Below the pieces are notes generated by a model. It ran no database searches. It had not been told where the DNA came from and saw nothing but the letters and a program-made list of their open reading frames with translations. The position numbers were made by a program, and so were the translations under genes. 32,882 bases of DNA from Anaerolinea sp. (GTDB taxonomy: Bacteria > Chloroflexota > Anaerolineae > Aggregatilineales > Phototrophicaceae). The DNA lies in the NCBI GenBank assembly GCA_014879865.1, contig JACSRG010000143.1:1-32882 (forward strand). Reading direction: 5' to 3'. Below are positions 25,813-32,882 of the stretch, in pieces (position 1 is the first letter of the stretch; every line of letters starts with the position of its first letter).

Positions 25813-27650
25813 TCGCCGAGGACGCGATCCATCGGCGGCAGAAGTTCGGCGGCAGTCACCGCGATCAGCGGCAGCTTGACCATAAACTGGCTGCCGCTTC
25901 CGACCTTGCTCTCGACGCTGATCGACCCGTTGTGCAGGCGGACGAGTTCGGAGACGATAGACAGCCCCAAGCCTGTCCCGGTGGAGACCTCCTCGCGAGC
26001 GCGGAAGAACGGTTCGAACAGCCGGCTGAGATGCTCCTCGGCGATGCCGATCCCGCTGTCGCGCACGCTGAATACGCCTTCCGTTTCGCTCAGCCGGTAT
26101 ACCTGCACGGTGATCTTGCCGCCATCTGCCGTGTACAGGATCGCGTTGTTGATCAGGTTCGTGGCGATCTGCGTCAGGCGTTTGGCGTCGCCGTAAACAA
26201 ACAGCGGCGTTTGATGCATTTCAGCGCACAGCAGCACGTTCTTGTTTTCCGCTTCGGGGTACTGCGTGTCGATTACGCCGCGCACGACTTCCTGTAACTG
26301 AACGGTCGAGCGATTGAGCACCAGCGCGTCACGCTGAATCCGCGAAAGGTCAAGCAGTTCATTGAGCAGATCGCGCATGTGGGTCGAAACGGACTTCAGC
26401 ACGCGCATATGCACCGCCATTTGCTCCGGTTGGCGTTCCAGCAGGTACAACCGCGTGATGATATTGGTCAACGGAGTACGCAGCTCGTGCGACGCCCGCG
26501 CGAAAAACTCGTCTTTCTGCTGCTGCATGCGCGCTAGCTGAATATTCTTCTCTTCAAGCTCGGCAGTGCGTTCAAACACGCGATCTTCCAGCTCCGAATT
26601 CAACTGCTTGAGCGCGCCGGATGATGTTTCTACCGCCCCAAGCAGATAATTAATCCCCCGCTGCAAGTGCGCCAGTTCGTCTTTGCCGCGCACCGTCACG
26701 CGCTGATTGAAGTTGTCCGAGGATGCAATGACCCGCACCTCGTGACTCAAGCGCAGCAGCGGGCGCAGGACGTAGCGATCCACCACGAAGACCACGCCCA
26801 GACACAGGATCAACCCGCAGAGGAGCGTCGTCAGCAGAAATAGACTCAGACTGCGCTGTCCTTCGAGGTAGATCGTCCGCGCGACGGCTACCCGGATGAC
26901 GATGCTCGGCTGCTGGTGCAGATCGAAGAACATCGCGTAACCGTACGCGATGCGCGCCGACGTTTTGTTGAAGTAATACTCGCTGCCGGATGCGAAATCG
27001 CTTAGGAAGCGCTGTTGATCGATAGCGGAATAAGGCTGATTGACGGCGGTCAGCGCGAAATCCGGCGACGGTATCGTCTCCGAGCCGATCTCGTCGTGGT
27101 CAGGCAAAATCCGTCCCCATACCAGCGTCCCTTGTGGGCTGCCCGCGCCGCTGCTCGGTAAGATCGGGCGTCCCGCCAGCAGGATGACTCCGTCCATGAA
27201 GTTGACATAGCCGGAAAAGCGGTAAGCATCCGGCGCTGCCAGCGCTTGATTGTAAAACTCTGCCAGCAGCGATGTCGGCAGGGCATCACCTTCCGAGTCG
27301 AAGCCGATGGCATGAACGAGATCGCCGGCAGTGTCGATGAAGAGCATGACGTTCACGTGCAGCGCGTTGAGCGCCGTCCGGGTCAGGTTGGACTCGACGT
27401 ATTCCTCATTGCGATCTTGGACGAACTCGTAGGTATCGTCCCAGTATGACCAATCTTCCAGATAGCTGCCGAAGTTTGATGCTTCGACGCTGAGATTCCG
27501 GCTGATGTCTTGAATCTCTTTGATGATCTGCTGGTCTTCCTGTGCGCTCAAGCTGTTCAGCAGGATCGTGCGCAGCACGAGGTACTGTGCGATCACCAGC
27601 GTGATGAGGATCGTCCCGGTTGTTAGCAGCGTTCGTGTACGCAGAGTCAT
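25800..27650 (-). CDS. Sensor histidine kinase with CHASE4-like extracellular domain, HAMP, HisKA and HATPase_c
   Basis: YLEDWSYWDDTYEFVQDRNEEYVESNL (CHASE4-like), FFARASHELRTPLTNI H-box, NLINNAILYT N-box, SVRDSGIGIAEEHL, GTGLGLSIV. Confidence 0.92.
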   Translation of the reverse strand: MTLRTRTLLTTGTILITLVIAQYLVLRTILLNSLSAQEDQQIIKEIQDISRNLSVEASNFGSYLEDWSYWDDTYEFVQDRNEEYVESNLTRTALNALHVNVMLFIDTAGDLVHAIGFDSEGDALPTSLLAEFYNQALAAPDAYRFSGYVNFMDGVILLAGRPILPSSGAGSPQGTLVWGRILPDHDEIGSETIPSPDFALTAVNQPYSAIDQQRFLSDFASGSEYYFNKTSARIAYGYAMFFDLHQQPSIVIRVAVARTIYLEGQRSLSLFLLTTLLCGLILCLGVVFVVDRYVLRPLLRLSHEVRVIASSDNFNQRVTVRGKDELAHLQRGINYLLGAVETSSGALKQLNSELEDRVFERTAELEEKNIQLARMQQQKDEFFARASHELRTPLTNIITRLYLLERQPEQMAVHMRVLKSVSTHMRDLLNELLDLSRIQRDALVLNRSTVQLQEVVRGVIDTQYPEAENKNVLLCAEMHQTPLFVYGDAKRLTQIATNLINNAILYTADGGKITVQVYRLSETEGVFSVRDSGIGIAEEHLSRLFEPFFRAREEVSTGTGLGLSIVSELVRLHNGSISVESKVGSGSQFMVKLPLIAVTAAELLPPMDRVLGDQAK

Positions 27651-27723
27651 CGATAACGCCTAAGTTACAGCACATCCGTGTATGATCGATGATACTGCGA
27701 ATCAGCGCGTGATGGCATAAAGG

Positions 27724-28473
27724 CTAGCTGCTGGCGCTGCGCAAGAAATCCCCGACTACCCGTTTGAACCCTTCCCAATCCTGCTGGTGGATACCGTGCC
27801 CCGTCTTGAACATGACCAGCTTGCCGTGCGGCGTGCGGTCGATGAAGTTCTGTCCGTACTCCTGCGGATTCAGCCGATCCTGTTCGCCGAGCATGAGCAG
27901 CACGGGCGCGCTGATGTTCGGGGCGAGGCTCAAGCTGACATCGCCGCCGGAGTCGATCAGGTGCTTGACCGCCGCGATCCATTCCAGCACCAGCGGGTTC
28001 GGGTCGTCGATGCCATGCAGCTTTTTCGTCGCTTCGTCCATCCATGTCGCCGGGTAGTTCGCCTGCGCGACCGGACGCATCGCGGGTCCGTAATAGCCGA
28101 CCGCGCCCCACACCGCCACCGAGATGCACCGTTCCGGCGCGAATCCAGCGGCGATCAGCGCGACTTCACCCCCGTCCGAATAGCCGAGCAGGTGGGCGCG
28201 TTCGATCTTCAGCGCGTCCATGAAGGCGAGCACGTCACGGGCATCGCGGTGATAGAAGTCGAACGGGTAATCACGCGGCTTGGGCGTCGATTCGCCGTAG
28301 CCGCGCAGCGACGGCGCGAGGACGCGGTAGCCCTGCGGCGTCAGCCAGTCGATGATGCCGCCGAGGTCGGCGCGTCCCGTGCCAAATCTACCGTGTAAAC
28401 CGATGATCGGCGTGCCGCTTCCCTCATCTTCGTAGTGAAAGCGCGCGCCGGTGGCGAGGTCGATATAGGGCAT
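27724..28473 (-). CDS. Alpha/beta hydrolase
   Basis: GTPIIGLHGRFGTGRAD, LLGYSDGGEVALIAAGFAPE nucleophile elbow, GHGIHQQDWEGF. Confidence 0.9.
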   Translation of the reverse strand: MPYIDLATGARFHYEDEGSGTPIIGLHGRFGTGRADLGGIIDWLTPQGYRVLAPSLRGYGESTPKPRDYPFDFYHRDARDVLAFMDALKIERAHLLGYSDGGEVALIAAGFAPERCISVAVWGAVGYYGPAMRPVAQANYPATWMDEATKKLHGIDDPNPLVLEWIAAVKHLIDSGGDVSLSLAPNISAPVLLMLGEQDRLNPQEYGQNFIDRTPHGKLVMFKTGHGIHQQDWEGFKRVVGDFLRSASS

Positions 28474-29463
28474 TTAGGTTTCCTCTGATGTTTGGTCGGC
28501 GGGCATCACGTCCCGCAGCGACACGCCGAGCGTGAGCAAACCGATCACGCCCATGACCGCGTAGCTGATGACCGTGACCCCGTGAAACAAAAAGCCGAGC
28601 GTCGCCGAATCGACGACGGGAATGCCGAGCGCGTCCCCGGCGACCCGCACCGCGCCCTGAAACGGTCCGAGTGCGGCGACCGTCACCGGGATGGCGAGGC
28701 TGAATGCCACCAGCGGCACGCCCATCATGGCGAACAGGATCAAATCAATGCCGCTGATGTTCAGCGCACGGTTGATGGCGTAGAACGTCGCCAGCGACAC
28801 CGTCCACGCGATCACCGTCCAGACGAGCGCGTGAACGGCGCTGCGCCAGTGCGTGAGCGGCTTCAAGCCGTCGAGCACTTCTTCCAGCCGCTTGACCAGA
28901 TTGATCCGCTTGAGGAAGGGGAGGCGCGTCTCGATCCACGTCAGGATGCGATGCGCGAAGGTCGGGTAGCGCGCGAACGTGATCAGTACGACGAAGGTGA
29001 TGACCGCGCCCGCGCCGAACAGCGTGACGGTTTGCGCGACCAGCGGCGGCACGTTCGGCAGCCGTGCCACCGAAATCGCCAGCAGCACCACGACGATCAC
29101 CACGTCGATCAGCCGCTCGACCACGATGCTCGTCGCCGCCGTCACCAGCGGCACGTTATAGCGCGTCGCAAGGAAGACGCGGGCGACTTCGCCGATGCGC
29201 AGCGGCACTTGGTTGAGCATCATCATGATGTTCAAAATGTGAAACGACTGCGCGAAGCGGATTTTGTTATCCAGCAGACCGCACCAGCGTACGGCGCGGG
29301 TCGCCTGTGCGCCGAACACGCCAATGAAACCGAGGATCACCCAGCCGATTTCTGCGCGCTGGATGCCCGCCCAGACTTCGGCAAGCGGGACATCGCGCAG
29401 GGTGAGGTACAGAAAAGCGAGACTGACGAGGATGCTAACTACGAAGATCAAGCGGCGGCGCAT
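28474..29463 (-). CDS. Lysylphosphatidylglycerol synthase TM region / UPF0104-like flippase-like membrane protein
   Basis: LTLRDVPLAEVWAGIQRAEIGWVILGF, RWCGLL, MMMLNQVPLRIGEVARVFLATR, ATSIVVERLIDVVIV. Confidence 0.88.
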   Translation of the reverse strand: MRRRLIFVVSILVSLAFLYLTLRDVPLAEVWAGIQRAEIGWVILGFIGVFGAQATRAVRWCGLLDNKIRFAQSFHILNIMMMLNQVPLRIGEVARVFLATRYNVPLVTAATSIVVERLIDVVIVVVLLAISVARLPNVPPLVAQTVTLFGAGAVITFVVLITFARYPTFAHRILTWIETRLPFLKRINLVKRLEEVLDGLKPLTHWRSAVHALVWTVIAWTVSLATFYAINRALNISGIDLILFAMMGVPLVAFSLAIPVTVAALGPFQGAVRVAGDALGIPVVDSATLGFLFHGVTVISYAVMGVIGLLTLGVSLRDVMPADQTSEET

Positions 29464-29849
29464 TAGACTTCCAATAACCACGCCTTCGCGGCGGCTTCAT
29501 CGTCAAACAGCTTACGCGCCCGCAGATTGTCTTGCAGCCCGCGATCAAGGAACATGGCGAGATTCTTGAAATTCTCGTTCGGGTCGATCAAAATGGCGAT
29601 GCGACCGACGACATCCGGGAACTTGCTCGAAAGTTGGCGCGCGCGCATCATCGCCTCGGCGCTCAGCATATTTGCCGGGGCACGCAGATCGATCAGGATG
29701 CGCACTTTGCCGTCCGGCGGCTGCGCTTCGTAGGTGAGCATCATGTCGGTGTACCATTCTTGCGCCGTCTCTGACCCGATGCTGTTGAAGCGGTAGCTCA
29801 GAATGCCGTTATCGAGCCATTCTTTCTCGTAGGGTTTCTGTTGGGACAT
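29463..29849 (-). CDS. SpoIIAA/STAS-like small protein
   Basis: YRFNSIGSETAQEWYTDMM...KVRILIDLRAPANMLSAEAMMRARQLS...AKAWLLEV, reminiscent of STAS/SpoIIAA-like folds; start at MSQQKPYEK. Confidence 0.55.
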   Translation of the reverse strand: MSQQKPYEKEWLDNGILSYRFNSIGSETAQEWYTDMMLTYEAQPPDGKVRILIDLRAPANMLSAEAMMRARQLSSKFPDVVGRIAILIDPNENFKNLAMFLDRGLQDNLRARKLFDDEAAAKAWLLEV

Positions 29850-29930
29850 CTGGTGCTCCTCGTTGGTCACATCACGGATGTTGCCCACTATTGTAACCGG
29901 ATTTTCTGTGCTGGCATAAGGACGGTTGTC

Positions 29931-30545
29931 GTGAAGCGGATTGGGGTTCTGCTCTTGATTTTAGCGCCACTTCTGGCTGCCTGTTCCGGCGAGACACTGC
30001 CCACGCCGACCCTCATCCCGGAAGCCGTGCCCACGCCTGCCGGGACGGATACAGAGATCGGTGGGGGAGCGCTCGCTGCGGTCGTGCAGGGTGGCGCACT
30101 GCCCGACGAGCGTCCGGCATGGCAGAGCGCCGCGCTCACCGATGCGCGCAGCGGGCAAACCTTCAATCTGCTGGCGTTCGGCGGCAAGACGATCTACGTG
30201 CAGCCGTTTGCCGTCGGCTGTGCCGCGTGTTTGCCCCAGTTGGACGCGATCAATCAGGCGTACAGCCGCGTTGATCCGGCGAATTATGCGTTCGTCGTCG
30301 TCAGCGCCGATGCGCCCGAAGCACTGGCGGCGTTCGCCAGCGAACGCGGCTATGCGTGGACATTTGCGACGGCGGGCGTCGATTTCTTCGCCGGGATCAC
30401 GGTCACGTTCGGCGCGGGCATCACAGCATTGGAGACCGTGCCGCGTTTCTTGATCAGCCCGACCGGCGCGATCTCGACTCTGTCCACCGGCAGCATCACC
30501 GCCGACGACTTGATCGCGCAGCTTGCCGCCGCCAGTGGCGCGTAA
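29931..30545 (+). CDS. Thioredoxin-like (redoxin/TlpA-type) lipoprotein
   Basis: LLILAPLLAAC lipobox; CAAC active-site-like motif in FAVGCAACLPQLDAI; GTG start preceded by AAGGA. Confidence 0.75.
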   Translation: MKRIGVLLLILAPLLAACSGETLPTPTLIPEAVPTPAGTDTEIGGGALAAVVQGGALPDERPAWQSAALTDARSGQTFNLLAFGGKTIYVQPFAVGCAACLPQLDAINQAYSRVDPANYAFVVVSADAPEALAAFASERGYAWTFATAGVDFFAGITVTFGAGITALETVPRFLISPTGAISTLSTGSITADDLIAQLAAASGA

Positions 30546-30560
30546 GGCAGGATAATCTTT

Positions 30561-30597
30561 ATATAGCTTGACAGTTATATAATCGATATGGTATATT
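30561..30597 (+). promoter_or_regulatory. Promoter/operator region of the ArsR-type gene
   Basis: TTGACA (30568-30573), 18 nt, TATATT (30592-30597); also TATAAT at 30578-30583; imperfect palindrome ATATAGCT-tgac-AGTTATAT over the -35. Confidence 0.55.
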
Positions 30598-30603
30598 GAG
30601 GTC

Positions 30604-30927
30604 ATGATGACCATTTACGAAGTCCTAGCCGATCCGACCCGGCGGCGCATCCTCGATCTGCTGCGCGAACAGCCGCGCCTCGTGGGGGAACTGGTGGATC
30701 GCTTGGAGATCAGTCAGCCGGGCGTTTCGAAACATCTGCGTGTACTGCGCGAAGCGGGGCTGGTCAACGTGCGGCAGGAAGCGCAGCGGCACTGGTACGA
30801 ACTGCGCGTCGAACCGCTGGTCGAACTCGATTCGTGGCTGTCGCCCTTCCGCCGTCTGTGGGAAGACCGTATGGATCGCCTCGACGAGTACTTGCAGGAA
30901 TTACAGCGCGGCGAGCAGGGGGAGTAG
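30604..30927 (+). CDS. ArsR-family winged-helix transcriptional regulator
   Basis: YEVLADPTRRRILDLLREQPRLVGELVDRLEISQPGVSKHLRVLREAGLVNVRQEAQRHWYEL. Confidence 0.93.
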   Translation: MMTIYEVLADPTRRRILDLLREQPRLVGELVDRLEISQPGVSKHLRVLREAGLVNVRQEAQRHWYELRVEPLVELDSWLSPFRRLWEDRMDRLDEYLQELQRGEQGE

Positions 30928-31012
30928 CGCGCGCAGGATTGCCGTTTTATACAAGACCTGCCCCGACGCATCGACTATGCTTAGGACAGTCAAACAGATT
31001 GAGGAGACTGTC

Positions 31013-31489
31013 ATGCAGAAGATCACACCCTTCCTGTGGTTCGATGGTGAAGCCGAAGAAGCGATGAATTTCTACGTCGGCTTGTTCCCGAATTCGCGCA
31101 TTATGAATGTGTCGCGCTACAACGACGCGATTCCGGCGATGTCCGGCAAGGTGCTGACCTGCACGTTCGAACTGGACGGCGTGCAGTTCACGGCGCTCAA
31201 CGGCGGACCGGAGTTCAAGTTCAACGAGGCGATTTCGTTCTACGTGGACTGCGCCGATCAAGCCGAAGTGGATCGGCTGTGGTCAGCGCTCACCGCGAAT
31301 GGCGGCGAAGAAAGCCAGTGCGGGTGGCTCAAAGACCGGTTCGGGGTGTCGTGGCAGATCGTGCCGCGCGCGCTGACCGAGATGATGAACGACGCGAATC
31401 CGCTCAAGGCGCAGCGGGTCACCGAGTCGATGCTGCAAATGAAGAAGATCGATGTGGCGGAACTCCGGCGGGCATACGAAAGCGTCTGA
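31013..31489 (+). CDS. VOC superfamily / PhnB-like (3-demethylubiquinone-9 3-methyltransferase-like fold) protein
   Basis: MQKITPFLWFDGEAEEAMNFYVGLFPNSRI...TCTFELDGVQFTALNGGPEFKFNEAISFYVDC...WLKDRFGVSWQIVP. Confidence 0.92.
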   Translation: MQKITPFLWFDGEAEEAMNFYVGLFPNSRIMNVSRYNDAIPAMSGKVLTCTFELDGVQFTALNGGPEFKFNEAISFYVDCADQAEVDRLWSALTANGGEESQCGWLKDRFGVSWQIVPRALTEMMNDANPLKAQRVTESMLQMKKIDVAELRRAYESV

Positions 31490-31565
31490 GACCAGACGGC
31501 TAGGCAAATCAGTCGGAATGCGGCTATGCTTGATCCGTGCCTGATCGATCAGTCGTGGATGATGA

Positions 31566-32819
31566 ATGCCCGCCCAAGCGCAAGCCTCTCAACAGCCGTC
31601 CGAGTCTGCTTTTGCCGTGCATGTGACGGCGGACGGCAGCACGTATTTCGACGTACCGCCGACGCACGGCATCCGCTCGATCCGGCGGACGGAGACGACG
31701 CAGCCCCACGTCCTTGAGGCGATCAACACCCGGTTGAGTCAGCCTGCTCTCGCGCCGAGCGCCGGAGTCGGGCTGACGCTGATCGTCCTGCTGCTGGCGA
31801 TCTTGTTCGCGCGGTCGCTGCTGCTGCTGGCGGTGCTCGGCGTGCTGACGGGCGCAGGCGCGGCGGGCGTCTTCTTCCTGCACCGCCGCGATCAATGGCG
31901 GCGCACGACGCGCCTGCATTTCACCTTCGACATGGCGGGTAAAGCGCGTTACGCCGATTTCCTCGAAAACAGCGGCAGTTTGACGACGGCGCAGGTGATC
32001 TGGGAGATCAAGCCGCATCTGCCGCAGGACTGGCAGTTCCGGCAGCCCGCCAAGCTGGTCAAGCGGCAGGTGGTGCAGTTCGGGATCAGCGCGCCGCCGC
32101 ATCTTAAGCTCAACCAGAGGGTGTTCGGGCTGCGACTGCGGTCGCTGCGGCTGTACTTCCTGCCGGATGTGATTCTGGTGTATCGCGGGCGGCGCTACAC
32201 GGCGATTCGCTATGCCGATCTGGATGTGTCGTGGTCGCGCATCACGTTCACCGAGGAGAAGCGATCCGTCCCGCGTGACAGCCGCGTGGTCAAACATGCG
32301 TGGCGCAGTCGCGAATTCCCCGGTAACCGCGAATACAGCCGTCCGCGCCGCATCCCCGTCGTCGAATACGGACAAATTCACCTGTTCTCGCTGCCGATGT
32401 TCCCGACCGAGTCGCTGAGTGTGTTACTGCATGTATCGAATCTGCGCGCGTCGCGGTTTTTCGTGATGGGATTGGGGCGCTATGCCGATGTCGAGCCGGA
32501 GTTCAGCGAGCAGCGCAGCGCGGATGGTCGCTATGCGGGCGGGGTCGATGACTGGGCGAGCGACGGCGCTCAGCGTGCTTACGACGAACGCGGCGCAGCG
32601 CACACTACCGCGCCTGATGCGACGCCCTATGACATCCTCGGCGTGCCCCCGTCGGCGGCGTTCGCCGAGGTGCAAAAGGCGTATCGCAAACTGGCACACA
32701 AGTATCACCCGGACAAAGTGCTGGATCAGCCGCCGGACGTGCAGCGTTATGCCGCCGAGAAGATGAAGGCGATCAACGAGGCATACGCCGAGGTACGGCG
32801 GATGAAAGCAAACGATTAG
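31566..32819 (+). CDS. Membrane protein with C-terminal J (DnaJ) domain
   Basis: TM region LIVLLLAILFARSLLLLAVLGVL; conserved RLYFLPDVILVYRGRRYTAIRYADL; C-terminal PYDILGVPPSAAFAEVQKAYRKLAHKYHPDKV with HPD. Confidence 0.88.
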   Translation: MPAQAQASQQPSESAFAVHVTADGSTYFDVPPTHGIRSIRRTETTQPHVLEAINTRLSQPALAPSAGVGLTLIVLLLAILFARSLLLLAVLGVLTGAGAAGVFFLHRRDQWRRTTRLHFTFDMAGKARYADFLENSGSLTTAQVIWEIKPHLPQDWQFRQPAKLVKRQVVQFGISAPPHLKLNQRVFGLRLRSLRLYFLPDVILVYRGRRYTAIRYADLDVSWSRITFTEEKRSVPRDSRVVKHAWRSREFPGNREYSRPRRIPVVEYGQIHLFSLPMFPTESLSVLLHVSNLRASRFFVMGLGRYADVEPEFSEQRSADGRYAGGVDDWASDGAQRAYDERGAAHTTAPDATPYDILGVPPSAAFAEVQKAYRKLAHKYHPDKVLDQPPDVQRYAAEKMKAINEAYAEVRRMKAND

Positions 32820-32835
32820 GGTCTGTCTGCAAACT
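32817..32835 (+). repeat. Terminal dispersed repeat, right copy (TAGGGTCTGTCTGCAAACT)
   Basis: Exact inverted copy of 47-65; its first three bases are the stop codon of the J-domain gene. Confidence 0.85.
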
Positions 32836-32849
32836 GCCCTCACCCTAAA

Positions 32850-32872
32850 TCCCTCTCCCTCAGGGAGAGGGA
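32850..32872. terminator. GC-rich perfect hairpin TCCCTCTCCCT-c-AGGGAGAGGGA downstream of the J-domain gene (REP/terminator-like)
   Basis: 11-bp perfect arms; no T-tract, so classic intrinsic terminator is uncertain; coordinates approximate to a few nt. Confidence 0.55.
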
Positions 32873-32882
32873 CTTCACCCCT

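Noticed and set aside
28492-29466. 324-aa plus-strand ORF opposite the flippase-like gene
   Set aside because: Shadow ORF with His/Asp/Arg/Gln-rich sequence; the minus-strand TM protein is convincing.
30740-31012. N-terminal extension of the VOC-protein ORF
   Set aside because: It runs out of frame through the ArsR gene; ATG at 31013 gives the expected PhnB-like N-terminus.
1-32882. Whole window as a mobile element bounded by terminal inverted repeats
   Set aside because: No transposase, integrase or phage genes; content is mostly housekeeping. The end repeats are better explained by contig breaks at a dispersed gene-end element.

Overview
This 32.9 kb window is gene-dense and high in GC. 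Protein content and gene style suggest Chloroflexota (inference only). I see about 31 protein-coding genes and no rRNA, tRNA, IS element, phage module or CRISPR array. From left to right: a surface-polysaccharide cluster (two GT4 glycosyltransferases, asparagine synthase, NAD-dependent epimerase, MraY/WecA-like transferase); a DUF3592-like membrane protein; a CDF metal transporter with an unusually long C-terminus; a decayed DUF4287/DUF5655-like pseudogene; a LysM lipoprotein; a diacylglycerol-kinase-like lipid kinase next to a dual-specificity phosphatase; an LppX/LprG-like lipoprotein coupled to a DHA2 MFS transporter; a YdeI-like protein; shikimate dehydrogenase; an ABC ATPase / HEAT-repeat / FtsX-like permease operon; a TIR-domain multi-TM protein; PDH E1alpha/E1beta/E2; an unknown membrane protein; a CHASE4-like histidine kinase; a coupled hydrolase / flippase / STAS-like operon; a thioredoxin-like lipoprotein; an ArsR regulator plus VOC protein; and a membrane protein with a C-terminal J domain. 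The main features not explained by genes are (i) three unrelated families of short-word intergenic inverted repeats placed at gene boundaries, (ii) an inverted 19-bp repeat plus GC hairpin at both window ends, abutting the stop codons of the outermost genes, and (iii) the TIR-TM protein as a possible immune effector. All calls were made by eye, without database searches.
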